Shown: positions 6,748-14,992 of the stretch, piece by piece
How the letters are laid out: every line of letters begins with the position of its first letter
How positions within the stretch are numbered: position 1 is the stretch's first letter
From: Fimbriimonadaceae bacterium
GTDB lineage: Bacteria > Armatimonadota > Fimbriimonadia > Fimbriimonadales > Fimbriimonadaceae
NCBI GenBank assembly: GCA_020849075.1
Contig: JADLGZ010000051.1
Coordinates: 1-22,531 of the forward strand
DNA: 22,531 bases
Reading direction: 5' to 3'
The notes under the pieces: generated by a model
What the model saw: the letters and a program-made list of their open reading frames with translations, nothing else
Databases searched by the model: none
What the model was told of the DNA's origin: nothing
Made by a program: the position numbers and the translations under genes

Positions 6748-8613
6748 CTACGCGGCCTGGCGTTCATCCCATGACTGCGACAAGTCATGCTTACCCCATG
6801 CCAAATCCATAAGGTACTGGTGAGCTCGTTCCTGCTCCCCGGCGTCACACAGGGTCTGCAAGGCATCCAACTCATCTTGAAGCCAGTTGAAGTCCACGGG
6901 CGAAGTAAGGGCCATTCTGATCTTGGGTTGGTCAGTAGGAATCAACGACTCCACGTCATAGGTCAATTCTTCGTAAAGTTTCTCACCGGGCCTCGGACCA
7001 ATAAACTTTACGTCAATATCCTCGTGGGGCACCAAGCCATGTAGTCGGATCAGATCATAGGCTAGGTCAACAATCTTGACTGGATCACCCATATCTAGAA
7101 TGAACAATTCTCCGTTCTCGCCGATTGCGCCGGCTTGGAGGATCAATTGAACAGCCTCGGGAATCGTCATGAAGAACCTAGTCATATCCGGGTGAGTGAT
7201 GCGAACGGGCCCTCCTCGCTGAATCTGACTCTTTATGAGCGGGACTAATGAACCCCGCGAGCCTAAGACATTCCCGAATCGAACGACGGCAAACTTCGTC
7301 TCAGACCGTTGCGCGTAAGCTCCAACGACCATTTCCGCCACGCGCTTGGTCGCCCCCATCACGCTTGTTGGCTTTACGGCCTTATCCGTTGAGATCAGTA
7401 CAAATCGTCGGGCTTGATGTTGAACAGCTGTTTCCACGGCGCAGAGCGTCCCGAACACATTGTTGCGAATGGCCTCAATCGGATTGGATTGCATGAGCGG
7501 AACATGCTTATGCGCCGCCGCATGGAACACGACCGACGGTTGGACCTTGGCAAAGGCATACTTCATGGCATCCGCATCGCGGACATCAGCGACAACGCAT
7601 GTCGGGGTGAAGCTTGTCGTCTGGATCAGTTCCTGCTCGATCTCGTAGAGGCTGTTCTCGCCCTTTCCCAACAGGGTAAGCCGAGCTGGTTCTAACGCTG
7701 AGACTTGACGGGCTAGCTCGCTACCGATGGAACCGCCGCCGCCTGTAATCAGGACGCTTTCGCCCCTAGTGATTTGGTTGAGTAAGTCGGGGTTGGGTTC
7801 GGCAACTGGACGACGGAGCAAGTCTTCAAGATCTACTTTGCGCAATTGCTGTCGCAAGTTCACTGCTCCGTGAAGCAAATTGGATACGCTCGGCAAAGTG
7901 CGTACCCGAACATTGGTCTTCATGCAGAGGTCATTGACGCGACGCATAGTTGAGCCATCCGCACTAGGAAGGCAGATGATGATCTCTTCGATATCTAGGT
8001 TCTGAACAAGGTGCTGAACGTCCGCGGTAGTCCCGAGCACGCGGACCCCTTGGATAATGAGCGACCGCTTGAGGGGATCATCATCCACGAATCCAACGAC
8101 CACACGATGCTCATTCCGAACTCGGCCAAGTTCGCGCAATACAAACTCACCAGCATCACCGGCTCCAACGATCAGGGTTCGTATCCGTCGAGTTTGTGAG
8201 CCCCAAGGGCGATGACCCCAGCTGACAAGGCGGGTGACCACACGACTGCCCGTCATCCCAACCAAACTCAAGAATCCAAAGAGGAGCGGAAAGGCCAAGT
8301 TCTTCGAGCCGATTTGCAGGCGATCTACGCACGCCAGGCCCAAGGTTAAGACCATGGAAACCAAGCTAAGGTTAAGTTGATCATATAACCCAACATAGCG
8401 AGGGTTGATACGATGGATTCCTCGCCACAACAATGTGGCGGCGGAAACCACCAACATCGGTCCTGCATAGATTGCAATGTAGCGTTCACCTGTTAGAACC
8501 CAGCGTTCCTGAGTCCCGATATAGAGAGCTCCTGCCAAGCTGAGTTGAATCCAGACGATGTCTGGAAGAATTCGAAACAACGCACGTCCAATTCGAAATA
8601 GGGGCAAGCTCAC
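6748..8613 (-). CDS. Membrane-anchored nucleotide-sugar 4,6-dehydratase/epimerase (FlaA1/CapD/WbpM type)
   Basis: A 621-residue polysaccharide biosynthesis protein. About four N-terminal membrane helices (residues ~17-125) precede a first Rossmann-like domain with GAGDAGEF (150-157) and a second, catalytic SDR domain with the NAD-binding motif GGGGSIGSEL (291-300). The active-site region STDKAVKPTSVMGATKR (408-424) carries the Met/Lys version of the usual Tyr-x3-Lys, typical of UDP-GlcNAc C4,C6-dehydratases such as WbpM. Later FGNVLGSRGS and PRPGEKLYEEL are also family hallmarks. It probably supplies a keto-deoxy sugar for surface glycan, O-antigen or protein glycosylation. The start is GTG at 8613 with GAGGA about 5 nt upstream, one of the few clear Shine-Dalgarno sites here. 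No glycosyltransferase cluster surrounds it. Confidence 0.93.
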   Translation of the reverse strand: MSLPLFRIGRALFRILPDIVWIQLSLAGALYIGTQERWVLTGERYIAIYAGPMLVVSAATLLWRGIHRINPRYVGLYDQLNLSLVSMVLTLGLACVDRLQIGSKNLAFPLLFGFLSLVGMTGSRVVTRLVSWGHRPWGSQTRRIRTLIVGAGDAGEFVLRELGRVRNEHRVVVGFVDDDPLKRSLIIQGVRVLGTTADVQHLVQNLDIEEIIICLPSADGSTMRRVNDLCMKTNVRVRTLPSVSNLLHGAVNLRQQLRKVDLEDLLRRPVAEPNPDLLNQITRGESVLITGGGGSIGSELARQVSALEPARLTLLGKGENSLYEIEQELIQTTSFTPTCVVADVRDADAMKYAFAKVQPSVVFHAAAHKHVPLMQSNPIEAIRNNVFGTLCAVETAVQHQARRFVLISTDKAVKPTSVMGATKRVAEMVVGAYAQRSETKFAVVRFGNVLGSRGSLVPLIKSQIQRGGPVRITHPDMTRFFMTIPEAVQLILQAGAIGENGELFILDMGDPVKIVDLAYDLIRLHGLVPHEDIDVKFIGPRPGEKLYEELTYDVESLIPTDQPKIRMALTSPVDFNWLQDELDALQTLCDAGEQERAHQYLMDLAWGKHDLSQSWDERQAA

Positions 8614-8654
8614 AGTGTCCTCATCGCCCTAACTAGACTGGTAGGGCTACTAGG

Positions 8655-8683
8655 ATTATCGGCGGACCATTGCGGGGTTTCAA
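8655..8683 (-). promoter_or_regulatory. Sigma-70-like promoter of the nucleotide-sugar dehydratase gene
   Basis: On the minus strand TTGAAA (8683-8678) is followed after exactly 17 bp by GATAAT (8660-8655). This gives a predicted start near 8648 and a ~35-nt leader to the GTG at 8613, with GAGGA in the leader. It is the best two-box promoter in the window. Confidence 0.6.
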
Positions 8684-8728
8684 GCCCAAATTGGTCGTAA
8701 TGCGGGCAATTCAGACGAATGAGCCCTT

Positions 8729-10894
8729 CTAATCTTCAAATGGATCAATCTCAACCGGTGGCCCCGCCCTTCGCCCGGACAACACGGCCTCGACCTCCAT
8801 CGGACTCACTAAGACTTCACGAGAACGAGCCCCAACGCGGGGGCCAACGATCCCTCGGTCTTCCATCATATCCAAGAGGCGCGACGCTCGCTGGAAGCCA
8901 ATACTGAACTTGCGCTGAATCATGCTTGTGCTCGCCTCTTGGCGATCAACGACAAACGTGACAACTTCCTGCCACAACTCATCATGTGCTTCTTCGGCTA
9001 CTTCCCTTTCGCGCTCCTTGACGGCGATCGAAATAGGATCAAGGACGTATTGCGGTGCCTCTTGCTCACGCCAAAACTCGCAAACTGCCTCAATTTCCTT
9101 CTCCCCAACATAGCAACCTTGCATTCGGGTCGGCTTGTTTGCATCAATGGGCATAAAGAGCATGTCACCCTTCCCCACCAGCCTTTCAGCTCCCGCACCA
9201 TCAAGAATGGTGCGGGAGTCAATCTGCGAGGAGACCGCGAATGCCATCCGGCTGGGGATGTTTGCCTTGATCGTGCCCGTGATCACGTCCACGCTTGGCC
9301 GTTGGGTGGCGATAACAAGGTGGATGCCCACGGCTCGAGCCAATTGAGCCAGCCGAACAATGCTAGTTTCCACCTCGGCCGCAGCCTGGATCATAAGGTC
9401 GGCCAACTCGTCAATGATGACAACGATATAGGGCATCTTGTCTTGGAAGCTAGCTTGGGCATTATAACCGTCAATGTTCCGTACGCCGATCTCGCTTAAG
9501 CGGTCGTACCTCATGTCCATCTCCCTCCAGACCGCTCGAAGAACTCCGGGGGCTTCCGTGATATCTTTGACCACGGGACACATGAGATGTGGAATGCCAT
9601 CAAAAAGGGTCAGTTCAACTCGCTTGGGGTCAATCATGACGAGCCGAACATCCTTGGGCGTGTTGCGAAGCAGCAAGGACGTGATAATGCTGGCGAGCCC
9701 GATGGATTTACCGCTATTGGTCGCGCCGCCAATCAAGAGGTGGGGCATCTTAGATAGGTCAGCGTAGCGATTGTTACCACTTACGTCTTGGCCTAAGGCG
9801 ACGATGAGGCGGTTCGGCCCATCGAGAAACTCGTTCGTCTCGCAGACCTCACGCATGCCAACCATTGCGGGCTGACTATTGGGGACTTCAACACCTACAG
9901 CGGCCTTACCGGGAATCGGAGCTTCAACGCGTACGTGCGCCGCCGCTAGATTCATGGCAATGTTGTCACCCAAATTGGTAATGCGGCGGACATTGACCCC
10001 GGGGCCGAGCTGAATCTCGTATCGGGTGATCGTAGGGCCGGTTGCAACCTCGGTTACGTTGGCTTCGATCCCAAACTCCTCCAGTGTACGCTCCAGAGTC
10101 TCAATATTGGCCTGCATTTCTTGAGCACTTCGACGCTGCTTGGGTGGTGGCTGATTGAGCAAGGTCAATGGTGGGAGCTTGTAACCTTCCTTGTCCTTGG
10201 GAGTTGGCTGCAGGGTGAATGGATTCTCCGCCTTATGGATAATCGTGGCCTTGCGCGGTGCAGGCCCTGGTGACTCTTCCTCCACTTCATTCACCACCGG
10301 CATCCGGACAGCCGCGCGTTCGGTAACTGGCAACGAGATTCGCTGAGCCGGCTTCTTGCGGCGGCTTGTCAGGCTCGACATGATCATGTGGAGAGGCGAA
10401 TTGACACAGAGGATCACACCCACCATTCCAAGGGCACCTAAGCCGACCGGCTTAGCTTGCCCTAGTAGGGTGTCAAATGCCCACCCGATGATTGCTCCGA
10501 TATAGCCACCCGAATGTTGGGCCGCTAAGGGATCAAAATAGTCACCTCGTGGCTGGCTTGACGCCATGGATCCAACGAGGGTGAGGAAGAGGCACGCAAC
10601 CCCCCAGCTCAGGCGCCCCACTTCGAACTGCCGACGGCCGAGCAAGCCGGTGGCACCGAGAATTAGCAAGGCCACCGGGGCAGCCCAGGCGGCTCGCCCG
10701 AAAAGCGTGGAGAAGACACTGCCGAGCGCGTTGCCGATGACTCCTGCGTTCCCGAGCCCAAGCGCGATCGTCATGATCAGCGCAACCGCAACAAGTACAA
10801 CTCCAGCCACGTCGCCGTGACGGTGCGATGACTCCACCGGTTTTGAATTTCGATTGGCGCGTGTTGCCATCCTAGCCTCAGGTGCGCTACGCAT
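8729..10894 (-). CDS. ftsK: FtsK/SpoIIIE DNA translocase
   Basis: Septum-located hexameric motor that pumps chromosome ends during division. The 721-residue layout is canonical: about four N-terminal membrane helices (roughly 29-48, 66-84, 97-112, 150-167); a short linker (~170-260), much shorter than in E. coli FtsK; the alpha/beta motor with Walker A GGATNSGKS (389-397) and Walker B VVIIDELAD (491-499); the FtsK hallmark ATQRPSVDVITGTIKANIPSR; and a C-terminal gamma winged helix (about 645-696, VVTFVVDRQEASTSMIQRKF onward) that reads KOPS/SRS-type orienting sequences. ATG 10894 has a GGAA-like site upstream; an alternative ATG at 10870 (MATRANRN) is possible. It is divergent from the GYF_2 genes across 104 bp. 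Confidence 0.96.
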   Translation of the reverse strand: MRSAPEARMATRANRNSKPVESSHRHGDVAGVVLVAVALIMTIALGLGNAGVIGNALGSVFSTLFGRAAWAAPVALLILGATGLLGRRQFEVGRLSWGVACLFLTLVGSMASSQPRGDYFDPLAAQHSGGYIGAIIGWAFDTLLGQAKPVGLGALGMVGVILCVNSPLHMIMSSLTSRRKKPAQRISLPVTERAAVRMPVVNEVEEESPGPAPRKATIIHKAENPFTLQPTPKDKEGYKLPPLTLLNQPPPKQRRSAQEMQANIETLERTLEEFGIEANVTEVATGPTITRYEIQLGPGVNVRRITNLGDNIAMNLAAAHVRVEAPIPGKAAVGVEVPNSQPAMVGMREVCETNEFLDGPNRLIVALGQDVSGNNRYADLSKMPHLLIGGATNSGKSIGLASIITSLLLRNTPKDVRLVMIDPKRVELTLFDGIPHLMCPVVKDITEAPGVLRAVWREMDMRYDRLSEIGVRNIDGYNAQASFQDKMPYIVVIIDELADLMIQAAAEVETSIVRLAQLARAVGIHLVIATQRPSVDVITGTIKANIPSRMAFAVSSQIDSRTILDGAGAERLVGKGDMLFMPIDANKPTRMQGCYVGEKEIEAVCEFWREQEAPQYVLDPISIAVKEREREVAEEAHDELWQEVVTFVVDRQEASTSMIQRKFSIGFQRASRLLDMMEDRGIVGPRVGARSREVLVSPMEVEAVLSGRRAGPPVEIDPFED

Positions 10895-10928
10895 TGATGC
10901 ATTCCATTGACCCCGCGTAGTCGTTTTT

Positions 10929-10935
10929 TAGTATA
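10929..10935. promoter_or_regulatory. Symmetric -10 heptamer in the ftsK/GYF_2 divergent region
   Basis: TAGTATA reads TAGTAT on the plus strand (10929-10934) and TATACT on the minus strand (10935-10930). The minus element would start ftsK transcription about 29 nt before ATG 10894. No matching -35 was found in either direction, so this is a candidate only. Confidence 0.4.
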
Positions 10936-10974
10936 CAGGAAGTTGCACTTGTTTGCGGCTCATTCTTTTCTTGA

Positions 10975-10993
10975 TGCTAGAATGGCGCGAGGG
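10975..10993 (+). promoter_or_regulatory. Extended -10 element plus Shine-Dalgarno for the first GYF_2 gene
   Basis: TGCTAGAAT (10975-10983) is a consensus extended -10, predicting a start near 10990. GAGGG at 10989-10993 lies 5 nt before ATG 10999 and is a good ribosome binding site. If the start is really at ~10990, the Shine-Dalgarno would be at the very 5' end of the mRNA. Confidence 0.5.
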
Positions 10994-10998
10994 ACATC

Positions 10999-11505
10999 AT
11001 GAGCTATTTCGTCGTTGATTCAAATACCGGACAGAAGTACGGCCCCGCCGACATAGACGTTCTGAATCAATGGATCGCGGAGGGGCGGGTAATTCCTCAG
11101 ACTGTGCTGGAAGATGCCGATACCGGATCCCGAATTGGAGCCGGGGCGATCGCGGGGCTGAATTTTGGGATTGCACCACCGCCAGCAACACCTAAGCCTC
11201 CGTCGGCCGACGTGTTCCCCAATTCAGCTTCGAGTTCAGACGCCCCCTTTGGGGCCCCCAGCCCCTACCCGCGCGACATCGGGACAAGTTCAGATCAAAG
11301 TGGCAAAATCATCGGGAGCTATGTCTGTAGCGTGATCGGGATTTTCTGCTGCCCGATTGTCCTTTGCTCGGTTGGCATCATGTTGGCGAATCAAGCGAAA
11401 GATGCAGGAGATCAGCGTGGGGCAACCGCTAAGACGGTCGGAATTGTCTGCCTCGTGATCGGTATTCTTTTTGGCGTGCTGAGTCTTGGATTGAATAGGC
11501 GATGA
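10999..11505 (+). CDS. GYF_2-domain membrane protein, first of a tandem pair
   Basis: A 168-residue protein. Residues 1-45 form a GYF_2-like domain (MSYFVVDSNTGQKYGPADI, then LNQWIAEGRV and TVLEDADTG), a fold that in other proteins binds proline-rich peptides. Then comes a low-complexity Pro/Ser/Ala linker (about 54-103) with a SPYP motif. The C-terminal part has two hydrophobic segments (about 108-133 and 146-164), resembling DUF4190-type membrane tails; the first contains a Cys pair (FCCPIVLC). The predicted topology is a cytosolic N-terminal domain with a membrane hairpin, inferred from hydropathy only. The stop overlaps the start of a paralogous gene (ATGA), so the two are probably translated together. 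Function unknown. Confidence 0.85.
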   Translation: MSYFVVDSNTGQKYGPADIDVLNQWIAEGRVIPQTVLEDADTGSRIGAGAIAGLNFGIAPPPATPKPPSADVFPNSASSSDAPFGAPSPYPRDIGTSSDQSGKIIGSYVCSVIGIFCCPIVLCSVGIMLANQAKDAGDQRGATAKTVGIVCLVIGILFGVLSLGLNRR

Positions 11506-11987
11506 GTTATTTCGTGGTGGATCCAAAGTCAGGGCAGAAGTACGGGCCTGCGGAACTCTCGGTCTTAAATAGCTGGGCGGCTCAGGGCCGAATCCATCAA
11601 GACACGATTATTGAGGACACGGTAACCGGCTCCCACCAACGAGCATGCGAGTTGTATGGTCTTCACTTACCACCCGTTCCGCCTCCCAGCCCCCAGTTTT
11701 CGCAGTTTAGAGAGCCGCCTTCACCCTATCCGCGTCAGAGTGGAACCCCTGGTCAATCACCGGGGCAGGCAGACGTAACCAATGCCTGGATTTACTTCGC
11801 ACTAGGGTTCGCTGTCTGTAGCATTATCTTCTTGCCCCTATCAATCATCTCCGCTAACAAGGCGATCGCACAAGGAAACACGTCGGCAAACGTTGCCAAG
11901 ATATTGTCAATCGTGTTACTCATCCTGAACTTACTGGCGGTAGTTGCCTTCGTTGGGTTTATCGCACTAGCCGCGAGTAACCCTTAG
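11502..11987 (+). CDS. GYF_2-domain membrane protein, second of a tandem pair
   Basis: A 161-residue paralogue of the preceding gene. The first 45 residues (MSYFVVDPKSGQKYGPAEL onward) match it at about 27 positions. A proline-rich linker (about 56-90, PPVPPPSP and a SPYP motif) and two hydrophobic helices (about 94-117 and 126-156) follow. The membrane tail is much more diverged than the GYF_2 part. It starts at ATG 11502 inside the previous gene's stop (ATGA overlap), indicating translational coupling. Its TAG stop interlocks with the TAA stop of the convergent receiver-like gene. The proline-rich linker of each protein could be a ligand for a GYF domain, allowing self- or cross-binding; that is speculation. 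Function unknown. Confidence 0.84.
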   Translation: MSYFVVDPKSGQKYGPAELSVLNSWAAQGRIHQDTIIEDTVTGSHQRACELYGLHLPPVPPPSPQFSQFREPPSPYPRQSGTPGQSPGQADVTNAWIYFALGFAVCSIIFLPLSIISANKAIAQGNTSANVAKILSIVLLILNLLAVVAFVGFIALAASNP

Positions 11988-12397
11988 GTCTGGTGAATGA
12001 CCTCGGTCGCGCCCATGAGGAACGCCTCAACTTCGCAGTAAGGGTCATCTCTAAGCATCACCGCACAAAGCGATGTGTGCCTCTCGGAAACCAAGTGCCG
12101 GGCACGATTAATCACGTGGAGGCTGTCAGAGTAGACCACTTCCGCGGGCGCTAGGGCCGAAAATAAGAGCAGGTCCTCAGCCTCTTCGGCCTCTATCACT
12201 TGATAACCCTGAGTTCGCAACTGCAGCGCCAAGGTCGTTCTCAGTACCTGATTGCGGACACATAAGAACGCAACGTGGTCATCAGAAAATCGTTGGCCGT
12301 TGACAGTGGGTGGGTGGATTGGCGGTCGCTCCCGCATCCCCTCATGAAGGGGCAATGGGACGGTTCCAATATTCGAGCTAGAGACCTGAGTCAACAT
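11984..12397 (-). CDS. Degenerate response-regulator receiver-like protein
   Basis: A 137-residue protein whose residues ~41-135 resemble a CheY-type receiver: beta1 HVAFLCV, helix 1 RNQVLRTTLALQLRTQGY, beta2 QVIEAE, beta3 EVVYSD ending in Asp91 at the phospho-acceptor position, beta4 SLCAVML, and GATEVIHQ at beta5. The acidic pair expected after beta1 is absent (CVRN), the Thr/Ser after beta4 is Arg116, and the conserved Lys after beta5 is Gln136. The protein stops there, lacking helix 5. It is therefore either a phosphorylation-independent receiver or another Rossmann-like sensor. The first ~38 residues are Pro-rich with no recognised domain, and the true start could be internal (for example Met21). 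Assignment rests on pattern resemblance. The stop codon interlocks with that of the GYF_2 gene. Confidence 0.6.
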   Translation of the reverse strand: MLTQVSSSNIGTVPLPLHEGMRERPPIHPPTVNGQRFSDDHVAFLCVRNQVLRTTLALQLRTQGYQVIEAEEAEDLLLFSALAPAEVVYSDSLHVINRARHLVSERHTSLCAVMLRDDPYCEVEAFLMGATEVIHQT

Positions 12398-12426
12398 GGC
12401 GAAATGCCAAAAGGGGGAATGCCATT

Positions 12427-12432
12427 ACTATA
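12427..12432 (-). promoter_or_regulatory. Candidate -10 hexamer upstream of the receiver-like gene
   Basis: Minus-strand TATAGT lies 29 nt before ATG 12397 and downstream of the end of the unknown gene at 12463. It would give a leader of about 23 nt with no clear Shine-Dalgarno. No convincing -35 was found. Confidence 0.3.
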
Positions 12433-12462
12433 CAGCATTTTCGGCAAAAACTGGAAGTTTTT

Positions 12463-12948
12463 TCAGGTTTTTTCATCCGCCCAGCCATGGATCTGGTGCG
12501 GCGGAACCACCATTACATTCGGCTTGATGACTCGGACAAACTCATCAAAGCTCGCCTCCTTGATTTCACCATTGTCTCGCAACTCGTCATACATTCTCTT
12601 CAGCGCCTCCGCCGTGGAAATCTCGTGGATATCGGCATCAAGCCACAATCCGGGAGTAGCTTCCTCGCTGCGATACGCAATAGCAACCACGTAGGGAGTC
12701 TCCTCGACCCCATCTTCCCCTTCAATCGTGCTCCATGTGCCCGCCTTGGGCTTGAGACCCGACTTCTCCAAAGTGTCCAAAGCTTTCGCAAGCGAAGTGC
12801 GAAACTTGGCCTCAATGAGTAGACCCGATGCCGGGTCGCCAGCCGTCGCGAGCGTGTGCCTCCCACTTGCGATCACGTAAACATCTTTCACCTTGAGCCG
12901 GCTTTCTACTTCAGCAACAAAGCTCTCCGGAGATACACGCAATACCAT
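12463..12948 (-). CDS. Hypothetical protein, unrecognised family
   Basis: A 161-residue soluble acidic protein that I do not recognise. It begins MVLRVSPESFVAEVESRLKV, then VYVIASGRHTLATAGD. The centre (SLAKALDTLEKSGLKPKAGTW) looks like an alpha/beta module with an amphipathic helix. TPYVVAIAYRSEE is a probable beta strand, and the C-terminus is PNVMVVPPHQIHGWADEKT. No signal peptide, membrane helix or catalytic motif is visible. I preferred ATG 12948 over an in-frame start at 12969, because a -10-like TATTCT ends 8 nt before it; translation from 12969 would need an mRNA starting upstream of that element. It is divergent from acetyl-CoA synthetase and shares the promoter region, which hints at co-regulation but not at function. 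Confidence 0.7.
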   Translation of the reverse strand: MVLRVSPESFVAEVESRLKVKDVYVIASGRHTLATAGDPASGLLIEAKFRTSLAKALDTLEKSGLKPKAGTWSTIEGEDGVEETPYVVAIAYRSEEATPGLWLDADIHEISTAEALKRMYDELRDNGEIKEASFDEFVRVIKPNVMVVPPHQIHGWADEKT

Positions 12949-12955
12949 CAGGAGA

Positions 12956-12962
12956 TAGAATA
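12956..12962. promoter_or_regulatory. Symmetric -10 heptamer shared by acs and the unknown gene
   Basis: TAGAATA gives TAGAAT on the plus strand (12956-12961) and TATTCT on the minus strand (12962-12957). The plus element predicts a start near 12968, before the GAGG at 12974-12977 that serves the TTG start of acs. The minus element ends 8 nt before ATG 12948, giving a near-leaderless mRNA. Both predictions fit the gene starts. Confidence 0.5.
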
Positions 12963-12984
12963 CTCCCACTAAGCGAGGACAACG

Positions 12985-14988
12985 TTGTCAACTGAAAGTC
13001 AGACCATCAATACGCTACTCGAAGAGTCACGCACCTACGAACCATCCGCCGAGTTTCGAAGTCAGGCGAACCTAAATGATCCATTGATCTATGCCACTGC
13101 GGCTGAGGACCCAGTCGCATTTTGGGAGGAGCAAGCCAAGCAACTCAGCTGGACCCAACCTTGGTCGCAAGTTCTTGATGATTCCGGCGCCCCGTTCTTC
13201 CGATGGTTTGTGGGCGGAAAGTTGAATGCCTGCTATAACTGCGTTGATCGACATGTCGAAGCAGGTCTTGGTGAGAAGCCAGCCATTATTTGCGAAACCG
13301 AACCCGGCGATCATCGGATCTATACGTATTCCGAAACCTTGGTCGAGGTGTCCAAGATTGCCAATGCCCTGAAGGCATTGGGGGTTAAGAAAGGCGACCG
13401 AGTTTGTGTTTACATGCCAATGACCGCCGAGTTGTGCTTCACCATGCTGGCCTGCGCCCGCATTGGAGCGGCCCACAATGTGGTCTTTGGTGGCTTCAGT
13501 CCGGACTCCATTGCTGAGAGGGTCAATGATGCTGAGGTGAAGGTGATTGTTACCGCCGATGGCGGCTGGCGCCGAGGCAAAGTGATTGAACTCAAACGGA
13601 TGGTGGATGAAGCCATCGAGCTGGGCTGCCCCACCATTGAAAAGGTCCTGGTCTATGAAAGGCTAGGCGACGCAACACAATACAACAAGGGCACTTGGTA
13701 CGAGGGTCGGGACGTTTCATGGTCCGATCTTGTTGAGAATCAGCCCGACAGCTGCCCGTGCGAGGAAATGGAAAGTGAAGATTTGCTTTTTATCCTCTAC
13801 ACCAGTGGATCAACCGGGAAACCAAAGGGCATTATGCACACGACCGGCGGGTACTTAACCGGCGTCAATGCCACAAGCCGCTGGGTTTTCGACCTCAAGC
13901 CCGATGACATCTACTGGTGCACGGCTGACTGCGGCTGGGTTACGGGGCATAGTTACATTGTGTACGGGCCGATGTCAAACGCGGCTACCGTTCTCGTGTA
14001 CGAAGGATCACCCGACTTCCCCGATAAGGATCGCTTCTGGAGAGTGATTGAGAAGCATCGGGCCACGATCCTTTACACGGCACCCACAGCGATTCGCACT
14101 TTCATGAAATGGGGCACGCAATACCCGGAGCAGTGCGACCTCTCGTCGCTACGTCTGCTGGGATCGGTCGGCGAGCCCATAAACCCGGAAGCGTGGGTTT
14201 GGTACCACAAGTACATCGGGCGGAAGAATTGCCCCATCGTTGATACCTGGTGGCAAACGGAGACCGGAGGCATCATGATTTCTCCGCTCCCAGGGCTTAC
14301 GACAACCAAGCCAGGCTCAGCAACCCGTCCCTTACCCGGCATTAGCGCCGCAATATTGAGTGAAGAGGGGCACGCGCTAACAACAATCAGTGGGAGTATC
14401 GATAAACCAGAGGAGCCGATTGGTGGCATTCTCGCCCTGACAAAACCCTGGCCCTCAATGTTGCGCGGGATTTGGGGGGATCCGGAGCGCTACGTAAATA
14501 CGTATTGGTCGCGCTTTGATGGCCTGTACTTTCCTGGGGATGGCGTTAAGCTTGACGAAGATGGGTTCCTATTTCTCCTCGGTCGGGTAGACGACATAAT
14601 GCTGGTGGCCGGTCACAATATCTCCACCATGGAGGTGGAGTCTGCCCTCGTGGACCACCCAGCCGTCGCCGAGGCAGCGGTCATTGGTAAGACTCACGAA
14701 ATCAAGGGACAAGGTATCTGCGCCTTTGTGACCATCAAGAGCGACGTTCAAGTAACCGAATCAACCATTGATGAGCTTAAGGCCCATGTCGGGATCAAGA
14801 TTGGTCCGATTGCGAGGCCCGACGACATCATCCTCACAGCCGAGCTACCTAAGACGCGGTCGGGCAAGATCATGCGCAGGCTCCTTCGCGATATTGCGGA
14901 GGGCCGAGAACTTGGCGACACGACGACTTTGGGCGATCCGAATGTTGTTGCGGCCTTGCGGGATAAGTACGAGGCCGACGGCGCATGA
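12985..14988 (+). CDS. acs: Acetyl-CoA synthetase (AMP-forming)
   Basis: Activates acetate to acetyl-CoA through acetyl-AMP, using ATP and CoA. The 667 residues match the AcsA family (E. coli 652). Visible features are the N-terminal ACS cap (about 35-95), the ATP P-loop YTSGSTGKPKG (272-282), VDTWWQTETGG near residue 412-422, and the C-terminal domain with the A10 motif PKTRSGKIMRR. In this motif Lys628 is the catalytic residue and, in characterised homologues, the site of regulatory acetylation. Translation starts at TTG 12985, preceded by GAGG with about 7-nt spacing; the following residues MSTESQTINTLLEESRTYEP resemble the usual Acs N-terminus. No acetyltransferase or sirtuin gene is in the window. 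It ends 14 bp from the convergent TPR gene, with a strong hairpin between. Confidence 0.97.
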   Translation: MSTESQTINTLLEESRTYEPSAEFRSQANLNDPLIYATAAEDPVAFWEEQAKQLSWTQPWSQVLDDSGAPFFRWFVGGKLNACYNCVDRHVEAGLGEKPAIICETEPGDHRIYTYSETLVEVSKIANALKALGVKKGDRVCVYMPMTAELCFTMLACARIGAAHNVVFGGFSPDSIAERVNDAEVKVIVTADGGWRRGKVIELKRMVDEAIELGCPTIEKVLVYERLGDATQYNKGTWYEGRDVSWSDLVENQPDSCPCEEMESEDLLFILYTSGSTGKPKGIMHTTGGYLTGVNATSRWVFDLKPDDIYWCTADCGWVTGHSYIVYGPMSNAATVLVYEGSPDFPDKDRFWRVIEKHRATILYTAPTAIRTFMKWGTQYPEQCDLSSLRLLGSVGEPINPEAWVWYHKYIGRKNCPIVDTWWQTETGGIMISPLPGLTTTKPGSATRPLPGISAAILSEEGHALTTISGSIDKPEEPIGGILALTKPWPSMLRGIWGDPERYVNTYWSRFDGLYFPGDGVKLDEDGFLFLLGRVDDIMLVAGHNISTMEVESALVDHPAVAEAAVIGKTHEIKGQGICAFVTIKSDVQVTESTIDELKAHVGIKIGPIARPDDIILTAELPKTRSGKIMRRLLRDIAEGRELGDTTTLGDPNVVAALRDKYEADGA

Positions 14989-14992
14989 GCCG

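Noticed and set aside
9226..9732. Variant Walker A (GGATNSGKS) in FtsK as a sign of loss of function
   Set aside because: The essential GKS and Walker B are intact, and Asn at that position is a tolerated P-loop variation; not evidence of inactivity.
389..10999. Many long open frames opposite or inside real genes (for example within nadB, ftsK and lon)
   Set aside because: They lie in other frames of strongly supported genes, have shadow-like composition and show no motifs.
12446..12462. AAAAACT-GGA-AGTTTTT stem-loop just after the unknown gene as a terminator
   Set aside because: The stem is almost only A-T with a 3-nt loop, and no T-tract follows beyond the stem on the minus strand; too weak to call.
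12978..12989. 12-bp perfect palindrome GACAACGTTGTC overlapping the acs TTG start
   Set aside because: A perfect 12-bp palindrome is expected several times by chance in a window this long, and it overlaps the start codon and first codons; no second copy was seen.
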